Shown: positions 1 to 6,951, numbered from the stretch's first letter. The stretch is DNA of 17,813 bases from Prevotella sp. CAG:755 (GCA_000431275.1 HF989227.1:5035-22847); one strand, 5' to 3'. Program-made: numbers and translations. The notes: generated from the sequence alone by a model not told the origin.

Positions 1-371
1 CCGGTGATGACGGCGGCTGCCGTGGCTGTCGGACAGAGGGCGCAGGCCAGCGCCGCTTCGGCGACGACCTTCTGTGCCGACCCGGATGCGAGCATGACGG
101 ATGTCCCGGCGAGCAAACCGCACGCCGCAGTCTGCACGGCGAGCAGCCATAGGTGCCAGCGCTTCGGGCGGAGCCGCGTGACGTCGACTTTGTTGAACGT
201 GAAGAAGAGCATCAGGAAAATGAGCACCGGCATGGCTGTCGTGCCGAACAGTGCGGCCCCGGGTCGCAGTGGGGCAAGGGCGTCGATGCCATGCAGGATG
301 AAGTAGCCCGCCAATCCTGCCGTCATGGCGCAGGGAAGCGTCCAGTTTTTCAGAAAACGGATGAGGAACAT
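1..371 (-). CDS. BASS-like (bile acid:sodium symporter family) membrane transporter, N-terminal part
   Basis: The reading frame starts at the ATG whose complement is at 369-371 and stays open to the left window edge, giving 123 residues with no stop, so only the N-terminal part is visible. It begins MFLIRFLKNWTLPCAM and contains hydrophobic segments including LIFLMLFFTF (about residues 52-61) and HLWLLAVQTAACGLLAG. Near the cut end comes the small-residue, cysteine-containing segment CALCPTATAAAVIT. This pattern, and the FFTFNKVDVTRLRPKRWHLW stretch, match the Bacteroidota transporters annotated as BASS or Na+-dependent transporter family, which are inner-membrane proteins. The substrate cannot be told. 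A TAACTTTG -7 box lies 24 bases upstream, consistent with this start. Family call from recognition of conserved segments; moderate confidence. Confidence 0.72.
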   Translation of the reverse strand, partial: MFLIRFLKNWTLPCAMTAGLAGYFILHGIDALAPLRPGAALFGTTAMPVLIFLMLFFTFNKVDVTRLRPKRWHLWLLAVQTAACGLLAGTSVMLASGSAQKVVAEAALACALCPTATAAAVIT

Positions 372-394
372 GGTACTGTGGTGATAAGTCCGCG

Positions 395-402
395 CAAAGT
401 TA
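395..402 (-). promoter_or_regulatory. -7 promoter box (TAACTTTG) for the BASS-like gene
   Basis: On the minus strand the bases read TAACTTTG, a perfect match to the Bacteroidota sigma-ABfr -7 consensus TAnnTTTG. It lies about 24 bases upstream of the start codon at 371. No clear TTTG -33 element is visible; a run of seven T lies just upstream on the same strand. Confidence 0.6.
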
Positions 403-439
403 CGAAAAAAAGCCGTTGCGCAGGATACCGGAATCGCCC

Positions 440-456
440 GGGCGTCACAAAGGCGC
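440..456. repeat. Degenerate REP-like core
   Basis: GGGCGTCACAAAGGCGC resembles the hairpin cores at 6658-6677, 6848-6867 and 6932-6951 (GGGCGTCATAAATGGCGCCC) with one substitution, one deletion and loss of the last pairs. A similar degenerate copy, GGACGTCACAAAG, lies at 15607-15619 next to the intact hairpin at 15580-15599. Weak on its own; supported by recurring beside intact copies. Confidence 0.35.
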
Positions 457-547
457 ACGGACGGCTGCCGCCCACGGACGGGCTGCCGTTTGTTTCGTCT
501 GCCGGAGCCGTGCGCAATGTGGCCGGCGCCTGTGCCGTTCCGGCGCC

Positions 548-567
548 GGCCGCCACGAATGGCGGCC
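548..567 (-). repeat. REP-like palindromic hairpin
   Basis: The plus strand reads GGCCGCCACGAATGGCGGCC, an 8-bp perfect stem with a four-base loop. On the minus strand it is AGGGCCGCCATTC followed by GTGGCGGCCG, which aligns base for base with the hairpins at 15580-15599 and 6265-6284. The same flanking word TGCCCGCAGG precedes both this copy (minus strand) and the 15580 copy, so the two are homologous beyond the stem. Confidence 0.65.
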
Positions 568-613
568 CTGCGGGCACCGTCGCGTGACGGCTGACGGGAA
601 ATCCCAAACGGCT

Positions 614-629
614 GACAGGATTTTCTGTC
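614..629. repeat. 16-bp GACAG dyad repeat
   Basis: GACAGGATTTTCTGTC is a dyad of 5-bp arms (GACAG/CTGTC) around a 6-base centre. Exactly the same 16 bases occur at 15772-15787, and close variants occur at 6179-6194 and 6221-6236. All copies are intergenic. Function unknown: it could be a protein-binding site, or part of the same small repeat element as the neighbouring REP-like hairpin. Confidence 0.6.
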
Positions 630-718
630 GCACTGGCCGTCCTGCGTGTCCGCCGTGGCGTGGAGGCCGGTTGCCCCGTGCGTTCGCCGTGTGTGGTGAG
701 CGAGGGGCGCGACGCAGT

Positions 719-755
719 GCCGGCCAGTCCGTTCGCAGGGAGCGGGCTGGCCGGC
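719..755 (-). terminator. Inverted repeat after the GHL10 gene, possible terminator
   Basis: Perfect 9-bp arms GCCGGCCAG (719-727) and CTGGCCGGC (747-755) lie about 20 bases past the stop codon of the GHL10 gene. There is no T-tract on the minus-strand side, so it is either an atypical terminator or a 3'-end-stabilising stem. Confidence 0.45.
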
Positions 756-775
756 GTGTGGGGCGGTGGCGTGTG

Positions 776-2281
776 TCAGAGCTTCACCTTCTCCTTTGTG
801 GCTTTTGATTCGTTTTGCAGGCGGTCGAGGGCCGTCACGACGTAGGTGTATTTCGTCCGCCCGTCGTCGTAGGGCAGCTTGTAGTAGGTCTTGTCCGTAA
901 TGGCAACGATGTGCGAGGGGTCGTCGGTAGTGACCTTTTCTCCTTTCGCAAAGCGGTAGACGACGTACTGCCGCGCCTCGTCCATCGGACGCTTTGCCTT
1001 GGGCGCCGTCCAGAAGAGGAGGTATCCGTCGGAGGTCCATACGTCTTTCAGCTTGCGCGGCTTTTTGGGCGCCTTGTCGTCGATGAAAGGCATACGGGGT
1101 TGCAGGGCGGGGTATCGGTGGTAGTCGTTTTCGAGGGCGGCGGCGTAATTGCCCGGATTGTCGGCCAGAGCTGCTGCATACCACTGGCAGCTTCCCCCGA
1201 TGGTGGGCTGCGAGCGTTGGAGCTGCATCTTGCGGGCCAGCTGGTGGGTGGCCGGGTTGACGGGATCGGCAGCCTTGGCGGTGCGCAGCACGTCCTGTCC
1301 GATGAACAGGGGACGCGAGCCCGCGTAGCGCGCCCACCACTTGACGAGGGTCTCATAGTCGGCGGCTTTGTGCCCTATTTCCCAATAGAGTTGGGGCAGG
1401 AGGTAGTCCACCCAGCCTTTGTCGGCCCACAGGAGCACGTCGGCATAAAGGTCGTCGTAGTTTTGCAGGCCGCGGGTGGCGCTGCCGGGGATGTTCGAGC
1501 CGGGACGGGCGTTGTGGTAGATGCCGAAGGGCGACACGCCGAACTTCACCCATGGCTTGACAGCGCGGATGGAGTCGTGGAGCGCCTCGATGAGCAGGCT
1601 GACGTTGCGCCGGCGCCAGTCGCCGCGGTCGGTGATGCCGTCGGAGTGGGCGCGGTAGGTGGCGTCGTCGGGAATGGGCTGCCCGGCCGCCGGATAGGGA
1701 TAGAAGTAGTCGTCCATGTGCAGCCCGTCGACGTCGTAGCGGCGCACGATGTCCGAGGCGATGCGGCAGATGTAGCGCCGGTTCTCTTCAAGGCCGGGGT
1801 CGAAGAATAGCTGGCCGTCGTAGGCAAAGAAGCGACTGCGGTGTTTCAGGTAGGGGTGGCTCCGGGCGAGCTCGGTGGTGCCCTTGGTCTTGGCGCGGTA
1901 GGGATTGATCCAGGCGTGGAGCTCCATGCCGCGCGCATGGCACTGTTCGATCATCCATTCGAGCGGATCCCAATACGGATCAGGCCTCCGGCCCTGCTGG
2001 CCGGTGAGGTAGCGGCTCCAAGGTTCGTAAGGGCTTTCGTAGAGGGCGTCGGCTTCGGCCCGGACTTGGAAGATGATGGCGTTGATGCCGCAGGCTTTGA
2101 GCCGGTCGAGCTGGCGGGTGAGCGTGGCCTGCATACGGTCGCGCCCGAGGCCTTGGAACTGGCCGTTGACGCACTGGATCCACGCGCCGCGGAACTCGCG
2201 CTTCGGCGCGGGCAGGCTTTGGGACAGAGCGGGAAGGGCGGTCAGCCAGACAAGGAGCAGGAGGAGTTTTCTTGATGTCAT
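776..2281 (-). CDS. GHL10-family glycoside-hydrolase-like protein, secreted, with C-terminal FN3-like domain
   Basis: 501 residues from the ATG at 2281. The frame is open further upstream, but this start gives a clean signal peptide (MTSRKLLLLLVWLTALPALS) that the longer form would bury. The mature protein opens with FRGAWIQ (30-36), then IIFQVRAEADALY (69-81), a segment with HAWINPYRA, and DGLHMDDYFYPYP. These are hallmarks of the GHL10/DUF187 family of TIM-barrel glycoside-hydrolase-like proteins. The last 105 residues, after MPFIDDKAPKKP, read as a fibronectin type III-like beta domain. The natural substrate of the family is poorly defined; related proteins are thought to act on envelope or host glycans, so a periplasmic or surface role is inferred. 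It is the last gene of the leftward cluster, 76 bp beyond ndk and separated from it by a hairpin, with no consensus promoter seen in that gap. Confidence 0.88.
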   Translation of the reverse strand: MTSRKLLLLLVWLTALPALSQSLPAPKREFRGAWIQCVNGQFQGLGRDRMQATLTRQLDRLKACGINAIIFQVRAEADALYESPYEPWSRYLTGQQGRRPDPYWDPLEWMIEQCHARGMELHAWINPYRAKTKGTTELARSHPYLKHRSRFFAYDGQLFFDPGLEENRRYICRIASDIVRRYDVDGLHMDDYFYPYPAAGQPIPDDATYRAHSDGITDRGDWRRRNVSLLIEALHDSIRAVKPWVKFGVSPFGIYHNARPGSNIPGSATRGLQNYDDLYADVLLWADKGWVDYLLPQLYWEIGHKAADYETLVKWWARYAGSRPLFIGQDVLRTAKAADPVNPATHQLARKMQLQRSQPTIGGSCQWYAAALADNPGNYAAALENDYHRYPALQPRMPFIDDKAPKKPRKLKDVWTSDGYLLFWTAPKAKRPMDEARQYVVYRFAKGEKVTTDDPSHIVAITDKTYYKLPYDDGRTKYTYVVTALDRLQNESKATKEKVKL

Positions 2282-2322
2282 GTGCGGGTGTATGGTCAGG
2301 GATGTCCGTGGAGCGGAAAGAG

Positions 2323-2350
2323 CCCCGCGCACCGCTGGCGGCGCGCAGGG
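2323..2350 (-). terminator. Hairpin terminator after ndk
   Basis: Thirteen-base arms at 2323-2335 and 2338-2350 (CCCCGCGCACCGC / GCGGCGCGCAGGG) pair with two G-T wobbles. The innermost pair must open, leaving a 4-base loop. The stem begins 7 bases after the ndk stop and is followed on the minus strand by CTCTTTCC, a modest T-rich tail. It probably reduces read-through from ndk into the GHL10 gene. Confidence 0.55.
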
Positions 2351-2357
2351 CGTGCGG

Positions 2358-2825
2358 TCAGAACTCGTCGTTGGCATAAAGGTAGTCGAACGTACACTGG
2401 CGGTAGTCGAAGATTTCCTCCGGACGGAAGAAACGGGCGATTTCCACGGCGGCGGTTTCGGGCGAGTCCGAGGCGTGAACGATGTTCTCCTGGAAGCTCA
2501 TGCTCAGGTCGCCGCGGATGGTTCCGGGGGCGGCAAGGCGGCCGTTGGTCGGGCCGGCCAGCGCGCGCACGGCGGCGATCGCGTCGACGCCTTCGTAGCA
2601 GCAGGCGATGACGGGCGCCGCCCGCATCGAGTCTTTCACGCGCTGGAAAAACGGTTTGGCGGCCAGGTGGGCGTAGTGCTCGCTGAGCAGTTCGTCGGTC
2701 AGCCACATCATTTTCATGCCCGCAAGGCGCAGGCCTTTTTGCTCGAAGCGGCGCGTCACCTCGCCGACGAGGCCACGTTGCAAAGTACAGGGCTTCAAGA
2801 GCACCAGTGTCTTTTCCATACTCAT
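2358..2825 (-). CDS. ndk: Nucleoside diphosphate kinase
   Basis: 155 residues, normal for the family. Ndk transfers the gamma-phosphate of ATP to nucleoside diphosphates through a phosphohistidine, maintaining NTP and dNTP pools in the cytosol. Visible hallmarks are KTLVLLKP at the N-terminus (Lys11 in the ATP site), GPTNGRLAAPGTIRGD (91-106), and the active-site segment ENIVHASDS with His117. The C-terminus FDYLYANDEF is typical of Bacteroidales Ndk. The start may be either the first ATG (MSMEKT) or Met3 (MEKT); the difference is two residues. It lies 38 bp downstream of the FAD oxidoreductase gene, across an A+T-rich spacer in which I find no consensus -7 box. A hairpin terminator follows. 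Confidence 0.96.
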   Translation of the reverse strand: MSMEKTLVLLKPCTLQRGLVGEVTRRFEQKGLRLAGMKMMWLTDELLSEHYAHLAAKPFFQRVKDSMRAAPVIACCYEGVDAIAAVRALAGPTNGRLAAPGTIRGDLSMSFQENIVHASDSPETAAVEIARFFRPEEIFDYRQCTFDYLYANDEF

Positions 2826-2863
2826 AGTAGTGAGGTTTTTTAGGGTTAGTATATATTAATGTG

Positions 2864-4513
2864 TCAAAGTCTCTTTGCGGGCTGGCTGTCGAGCCATGCT
2901 GCGGCGGCTTCGGCGCAGCGCTCGCCGTCGATGGCGGCCGAAACGATGCCGCCGGCGTAACCGGCGCCTTCGCCGCAGGGGAAGAGGCCCTCGACCGCCG
3001 GGTGGGCAAGCGTGTCATTGTCGCGGACAATGCGGACGGGCGACGAGGTGCGCGTTTCGGCGGCGATGAGGATGGCTTCGTCGGTCAGGAAACCGTGACT
3101 CCGGCTGCCGAAGAGCTTGAAGGCTGTTTGCAGACGGCCTGTCACGAACGCCGGCATCCAGAAGTGGAGCGGTGAGGCCACGAGTCCTGGCGAGTAGCTC
3201 GACCGGGGTAAGTCATAGCTCAGACGGTTGTTGACGAAGTCGGCCATCCGTTGGGCTGGTGCGGTTTGCCGGCGCTGTCCTTGAAGCCACGTCTGGCGTT
3301 CGAGGGCTTCCTGGAAGTACATCAGGCGCAGCGGGTTGGCCGCATCGGAATAGTCGTCGTGCGTGGCAGCGAAGGCTGGATCGGACATCGCTTCTTTCAT
3401 GAAGAGTGCCAGTTCGCCGTCGAGGTCGTCGGGGTGTGTCTCGACGACCATGCCCGAGTTGCTCCACGCCGAGCCGCGGTTGCTGGGGCTCATTCCGTTG
3501 ACAACGACCTGCTCCGGGCCGCTTGCGGCGGGGACGACGAAGCCGCCGGGGCACATGCAGAAACTGTAAACCCCGCGTCCGCCGACTTGTGCGGTATAGG
3601 CGTATTCCGCCGCAGGCAGGTATTTGCCGCGTCCCGTGCGGTTGTGATATTGGATGCGGTCGATGAGCGCCGAGGGGTGCTCCAGGCGGACGCCGACGGC
3701 GATGCCCTTCGTTTCGAGGGGGATGCCCTCGCGGCGGAGGTAGCGGTAGACATCGCGGGCGGAGTGGCCTGTGGCCAGGATGACGGGGCCGCGGAACGTC
3801 TGGCCTGTGGCCGTCACGACGCCCACTGCGCGGCTGCCGTCGGCCGTGCGCAACAGGGCGTCGACGCGCGTTGAGAAGTGGACCTCTCCCCCTGCACTGA
3901 CGATGGTGTGCCGCATCGCTTCGATGATGCGGGGCAGGCGGTCGGTCCCGATGTGCGGGTGGGCGTCGACAAGGATGTCCGGGCTTGCCCCGTGGCGGCA
4001 GAAAACGCGCAGGACGCGCTCCACGTTGCCACGCTTCTTGCTCCGTGTGTAGAGCTTGCCGTCGGAGTAGGCGCCGGCGCCGCCTTCGCCGAACGAGTAG
4101 TTGCTTTCGGGATCGACGCGGTGCTCGCGCGAGATGCGGGCAATGTCGCGGCGCCGTTCGTGTACGTCTTTTCCGCGTTCGAGCACGACGGGGCGCAGGC
4201 CCAGTTCGACGAGGCGCAGGGCGGCGAACAGTCCGCCCGGTCCTGAGCCGACAACGATGACGCGCGGCCGGCTGCTGACGTCGGGATAATGGAGGTCTGA
4301 GAAATCGGGTTGCGGTGGCTCTTCGTTCACGTAGAGGTCGAGGCTCAGGTTGACGTAGACCGTGCGCTGGCGGGCGTCGATGCTGCGCCGGCGCACAAGG
4401 AGGGCGCTGATGGTGCGGGCGTCGATGGCTTCCTCGCGGGCCACGTGGAGGCGCAGCCTTGCCGGGTCGGCGGCGATGTCGGGCGTGACGCGCAGTTGTA
4501 TCGTTTTGTGCAT
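2864..4513 (-). CDS. NAD(P)/FAD-dependent oxidoreductase (COG2509 type)
   Basis: 549 residues, full length for the family. After an N-terminal extension of about 80 residues comes the dinucleotide-binding motif VIVVGSGPGGLFAALRL (GSGPGG at 89-94), with an acidic-basic VVLERGKD at the end of the second strand. Then follow YSFGEGGAGAYSDGKLYTR, the second FAD motif GPVILATGHSARDVYRYL, and the C-terminal GEGAGYAGGIVSAAIDGERCAEA. This set fits the FAD-dependent dehydrogenases of COG2509, widespread in Bacteroidota and Firmicutes, whose substrate is unknown. It is predicted to be soluble and cytosolic, with no signal peptide. The start lies 17 bp after the radA stop, so it is probably cotranscribed with radA. 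Family call is firm; the reaction is not known. Confidence 0.92.
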   Translation of the reverse strand: MHKTIQLRVTPDIAADPARLRLHVAREEAIDARTISALLVRRRSIDARQRTVYVNLSLDLYVNEEPPQPDFSDLHYPDVSSRPRVIVVGSGPGGLFAALRLVELGLRPVVLERGKDVHERRRDIARISREHRVDPESNYSFGEGGAGAYSDGKLYTRSKKRGNVERVLRVFCRHGASPDILVDAHPHIGTDRLPRIIEAMRHTIVSAGGEVHFSTRVDALLRTADGSRAVGVVTATGQTFRGPVILATGHSARDVYRYLRREGIPLETKGIAVGVRLEHPSALIDRIQYHNRTGRGKYLPAAEYAYTAQVGGRGVYSFCMCPGGFVVPAASGPEQVVVNGMSPSNRGSAWSNSGMVVETHPDDLDGELALFMKEAMSDPAFAATHDDYSDAANPLRLMYFQEALERQTWLQGQRRQTAPAQRMADFVNNRLSYDLPRSSYSPGLVASPLHFWMPAFVTGRLQTAFKLFGSRSHGFLTDEAILIAAETRTSSPVRIVRDNDTLAHPAVEGLFPCGEGAGYAGGIVSAAIDGERCAEAAAAWLDSQPAKRL

Positions 4514-4530
4514 GGGGCTTGTCGGTATGT

Positions 4531-5901
4531 TTAGCCGAACAGGGCGCGGAGGGCTTCTTCCACCTTGTCGGCCGGTGTGATTTCGATGCGGTGGCGGGCG
4601 GTGTTGCCAAGGCTTTTGAGGTTGTGGCGAGGCACGACGATGCGCCGGAAACCGAGTTTCTCGGCTTCGGCCACGCGTTGGGCGATGCGGGTGACGGGGC
4701 GGATTTCACCGCTCAGCCCCACTTCGCCTGCCAGGGCCGTGCGGCGGTCGACGGGGGTGTCGACGTTGCTCGACAGGACGGCGGCTATCACCGACAGGTC
4801 GATGGCCGGGTCGGTCACCCGCAGTCCTCCGGCGATGTTGAGGAATACGTCTTTTTGCGCCAGCTTGAACCCGACGCGCTTTTCGAGTACGGCGAGCAGC
4901 ATGTTGAGCCGGCGGAGGTCGAAACCGGTGGCCGAGCGCTGCGGGGTGCCGTAGGCGGCGGTGCTGACAAGGGCCTGCGTTTCGATGAGCAGCGGACGGG
5001 CGCCCTCGATGGTGGCCGCGACGGCCACGCCGCTCAGCGCCTCGTCCGTGTCGGTGAGCAGGAGTTCTGAGGGGTTGTCCACGGGGCGCAGTCCGTCGTT
5101 CTCCATCTCGTAGATGCCCAGTTCGGCCGTCGAACCGAAGCGGTTCTTCACACTGCGCAGGATGCGGTAGAGATAGTGACGGTCGCCCTCGAACTGGATG
5201 ACGGCATCGACGATGTGTTCGAGCACCTTGGGTCCCGCAAGGGTGCCTTCCTTTGTGATGTGTCCGATGAGGACGACCGGGACGTCGGTGGCCTTGGCAT
5301 AGTGAAGGAGGGCGGAGGCGCACTCGCGCACCTGGACGAGCGAGCCGGGCCCGGAGTCGGCCGCGTCGCTGGCAAGCGTCTGTATGGAGTCGACGACGAG
5401 CAGGTCGGGCTGTACTTCGCGGGCGTGGCCAAGGATGCTTTCGAGCGACGTCTCGCACAGCAGAAGGCAGTCGCCGCCCCGGCGGCCGAGGCGGTCGGCG
5501 CGCAGCTTGATCTGACGTTCGCTCTCCTCGCCGCTGACGTAGAGCACGCGGCGGCCCGTCATGCCGAGCACGGTTTGCAGCAGGAGGGTCGACTTTCCAA
5601 TGCCCGGTTCACCGCCGAGCAGGACGACTTCGCCCGCTACAAGTCCACCTCCGAGCACGCGGTTCAGTTCGGCGTCGCCCGTGTCGATGCGCACCTCGTC
5701 GTCGGCCCGCACTGACGAGAGGCAGACGGGCTGCGGCGTGTGTTTCGAACCGGGTAGGGGTGTGCGGCTTGCAGCCGCAGGCTTGGCCACGTGGAACTCG
5801 CGCAGCGTATTCCAGGCGCCGCACGAGGGGCAGCGTCCGAGCCACTTGGGCGAGTCGGCGCCGCATTCGCTGCAAACGTAAAGGGTCTTTTCTTTTGCCA
5901 T
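4531..5901 (-). CDS. radA: DNA repair protein RadA
   Basis: 456 residues from the ATG at 5901, the length usual for RadA. An upstream in-frame ATG at 5982 would add 27 unrelated residues and run back through the leader hairpin and -7 box, so I reject it. RadA is a RecA-like ATPase and DnaB-type helicase that promotes branch migration during recombination and repair. Domains in order are an N-terminal zinc finger (C10, C13, C24, C27, around CSECGADSPKWLGRC), a RecA core with Walker A GGEPGIGKST (96-105) and Walker B LLVVDSIQTL, the RadA-specific KNRFGST motif, and a C-terminal Lon-like domain (FLNIAGGLRVTDPAIDLSVI, ALAGEVGLSGEIRPV). It heads the leftward cluster with the oxidoreductase gene, 17 bp away. 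Two TATCTTTG boxes lie upstream. Confidence 0.97.
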   Translation of the reverse strand: MAKEKTLYVCSECGADSPKWLGRCPSCGAWNTLREFHVAKPAAASRTPLPGSKHTPQPVCLSSVRADDEVRIDTGDAELNRVLGGGLVAGEVVLLGGEPGIGKSTLLLQTVLGMTGRRVLYVSGEESERQIKLRADRLGRRGGDCLLLCETSLESILGHAREVQPDLLVVDSIQTLASDAADSGPGSLVQVRECASALLHYAKATDVPVVLIGHITKEGTLAGPKVLEHIVDAVIQFEGDRHYLYRILRSVKNRFGSTAELGIYEMENDGLRPVDNPSELLLTDTDEALSGVAVAATIEGARPLLIETQALVSTAAYGTPQRSATGFDLRRLNMLLAVLEKRVGFKLAQKDVFLNIAGGLRVTDPAIDLSVIAAVLSSNVDTPVDRRTALAGEVGLSGEIRPVTRIAQRVAEAEKLGFRRIVVPRHNLKSLGNTARHRIEITPADKVEEALRALFG

Positions 5902-5911
5902 GGTGTCTGAG

Positions 5912-5936
5912 GGGTGGCGGAGCCGTTCCGCCGCCC
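5912..5936 (-). promoter_or_regulatory. Stem-loop in the radA leader
   Basis: Arms at 5912-5921 and 5927-5936 pair around a 5-base loop; in the radA transcript the stem is ten base steps with one C-A mismatch. It ends 10 bases upstream of the radA ATG and lies within the leader expected from the -7 box at 5970-5977. It could limit ribosome access or be a by-product of high GC; conservation is needed to tell. Confidence 0.4.
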
Positions 5937-5969
5937 GGTGCGCCCTGTCGGTAGGGTGCAATGCGGTTA

Positions 5970-5977
5970 CAAAGATA
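5970..5977 (-). promoter_or_regulatory. -7 promoter box (TATCTTTG) for radA, proximal
   Basis: The minus strand reads TATCTTTG, a perfect TAnnTTTG match, 68 bases upstream of the radA ATG, predicting a leader of about 60 bases. A TTTG occurs too close upstream to act as the -33 element, and none is obvious at the usual distance. Confidence 0.6.
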
Positions 5978-6054
5978 CGCAAAGGCGGGCGGAGAAATGC
6001 AGGAAAACCCGCTTTTCTGTCGGTCGGCCTGAGCCGTATCCTGTCTTGGTGCTA

Positions 6055-6062
6055 CAAAGATA
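6055..6062 (-). promoter_or_regulatory. -7 promoter box (TATCTTTG), distal to radA
   Basis: A second perfect TATCTTTG (followed by TAG) on the minus strand, 85 bp upstream of the proximal box. It could be a second radA promoter. The half-word TTTCTGTCG recurs around it (for example near 6023 and 6066) and echoes the GACAG dyad family, which may be chance. Confidence 0.45.
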
Positions 6063-6178
6063 CATGTTTCTGTCGTTCGTAGGACGGCCAGGGCGGAAAA
6101 AGCCATGCAAGGAGAGGCGCAAATGTTTCATGAGAATGGAGCGAAGCACGTTCGTTGCCGGCGAAAGTGCCGGTGACT

Positions 6179-6236
6179 GACGGAAAATCCTGTCAGTGCG
6201 TCAGGAAATTCTAATTCACCGACAGATTTTCCTGTC
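6179..6236. repeat. Pair of inverted GACAG dyads
   Basis: GACGGAAAATCCTGTC (6179-6194) and GACAGATTTTCCTGTC (6221-6236) are variants of the 16-bp dyad at 614-629 and 15772-15787, in opposite orientation and 26 bp apart. The G in the left arm of the first still allows a wobble pair. They sit immediately before the first 86-bp unit. Confidence 0.5.
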
Positions 6237-6244
6237 GCCCTGAT

Positions 6245-6588
6245 GGGAACCGCCGTCAGCGTAGGGGCGACATTCATGTCGCCCGCGAGCGTGCGCCATT
6301 GCGTCCCGCCTTTTTTTCATCCGTATGTGTGGAAACCGCCGTCAGCGTAGGGGCGACATTCATGTCGCCCGCGTGGGGGCGTTGTTGCGTTGCGCCGTTT
6401 TTTCATTCGTATGTGTGGAAACCGCCGTTAGCGTAGGGGCGACATTCATGTCGCCCGCGTGGGTGCGCCATTGTGCCCCGCCGTTTTTTCATCCGTGTGT
6501 GTGGGAACCGCCGGCAGCGTAGGGGCGACATTCATGCCGCCCGCGTGCGTGCGCCATTGCGTTGTGTGGGCGGGCGGCATGTCCGGTC
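6245..6588. repeat. Tandem array of four 86-bp units, each with a REP-like hairpin
   Basis: The word GGGAACCGCC or GGAAACCGCC recurs at 6245, 6331, 6417 and 6503, exactly 86 bp apart. Each unit carries the core GGGCGACATTCATGTCGCCC at 6265-6284, 6351-6370, 6437-6456 and 6523-6542; the fourth has one C replacing T in the right arm. Sequence between the cores is also conserved, including a run of six or more T followed by CATCCGT or CATTCGT. The exact period points to recent tandem duplication or slippage. The core is a perfect 9-bp stem with a 2-base centre, resembling REP sequences mobilised elsewhere by RAYT-type Y1 transposases. Confidence 0.8.
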
Positions 6589-6926
6589 CGTGGCGTTTGT
6601 GCCGCCCGCGTGTGCGCCGTCGTGTCTCGTTGGTGTTTGTCTTACCGCTCCTGTACCGGGCGTCATAAATGGCGCCCCTACCGGGTATGTCGCCGTGCGG
6701 TCGTGATGACCCGTTGTTTTTTTTATCCGTGCGTGTGGGAACTGCCGGCAGTGTAGGGGCGACATTCATGTCGCCCGCGTGCGTGCGTTGTTGTGCTGCG
6801 TGCGTGCCGTCGTGTCTCGTCGGTGTATGTCTTACCGCTTCTGTACCGGGCGTCATAAATGGCGCCCCTACCGGGTATGCCACCGTGCGGTCGTGATGTC
6901 TTGTCGGTGTGTGTCTCGCCGTTCCG
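6503..6926. repeat. Two compound repeats (234 and 190 bp) with hairpins in opposite orientation
   Basis: Unit 1 (6503-6736) and unit 2 (6737-6926) share sequence from GGGAACYGCCGGCAG to the end. Each has a plus-oriented core (6523-6542; 6757-6776) and a minus-oriented core GGGCGTCATAAATGGCGCCC (6658-6677; 6848-6867), plus the shared flanks CGTCGTGTCTCGT and GTGCGGTCGTGATG. Unit 1 is 44 bp longer between the two cores because of the segment around 6571-6608. The paired, inverted arrangement resembles BIME elements. The first unit overlaps the fourth 86-bp repeat. Confidence 0.7.
6571..6608. repeat. Inverted repeat in the extra segment of compound unit 1
   Basis: Perfect 9-bp arms CGGGCGGCA (6571-6579) and TGCCGCCCG (6600-6608) enclose 20 bases. 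The segment is absent from compound unit 2, so it is either an insertion in unit 1 or a deletion in unit 2. Confidence 0.5.
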
Positions 6927-6931
6927 GCGAC

Positions 6932-6951
6932 GGGCGTCATAAATGGCGCCC
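6932..6951 (-). repeat. REP-like hairpin, minus-oriented, third copy
   Basis: GGGCGTCATAAATGGCGCCC, identical to the cores at 6658-6677 and 6848-6867 but with a different left flank (CGACGGGCG rather than TACCGGGCG). The stem has one T-G wobble. Confidence 0.65.

Larger units (their letters stand above)
372..775. other. Intergenic gap with promoter, repeats and terminator-like stem; no gene seen
   Basis: This 404-bp stretch holds no convincing gene. From left to right it contains the -7 box of the BASS-like gene (395-402), a degenerate REP-like core (440-456), a strong REP-like hairpin (548-567), a GACAG dyad (614-629), and an inverted repeat just past the end of the GHL10 gene (719-755). 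Open frames on both strands are compositionally biased, with many Arg, Ala and Gly residues, as expected for GC-rich non-coding DNA. Confidence 0.7.

Noticed and set aside
416..808. A 130-residue plus-strand frame in the 372-775 gap
   Set aside because: It runs through the palindromic repeats and into the end of the GHL10 gene on the opposite strand; the composition is Arg/Cys/Gly-rich and matches no family.
815..1810. A 331-residue plus-strand open frame
   Set aside because: It is antisense to the GHL10 gene and has no recognisable domain or signal sequence.
2826..2863. A sigma-70-like promoter (TTGACA, TATACT) before ndk
   Set aside because: The two words are only a few bases apart instead of about 17, and the Bacteroidota housekeeping sigma factor uses TAnnTTTG, which is absent here.
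3213..4709. A 498-residue minus-strand frame overlapping the FAD oxidoreductase gene
   Set aside because: It is the shifted frame of a clearly conserved gene, dominated by Arg, Pro and His, and also overlaps the end of radA.
4531..5982. Longer RadA with the start at 5982
   Set aside because: The extra 27 residues are unlike any RadA N-terminus and would extend through the leader hairpin and the -7 box; MAKEKTLYVCSECG at 5901 is the standard RadA start.
6245..6951. CRISPR array
   Set aside because: The repeats are regularly spaced, but the sequence between the palindromic cores is itself repeated, units are 86 bp or longer, cores occur in both orientations, and no cas gene is nearby.
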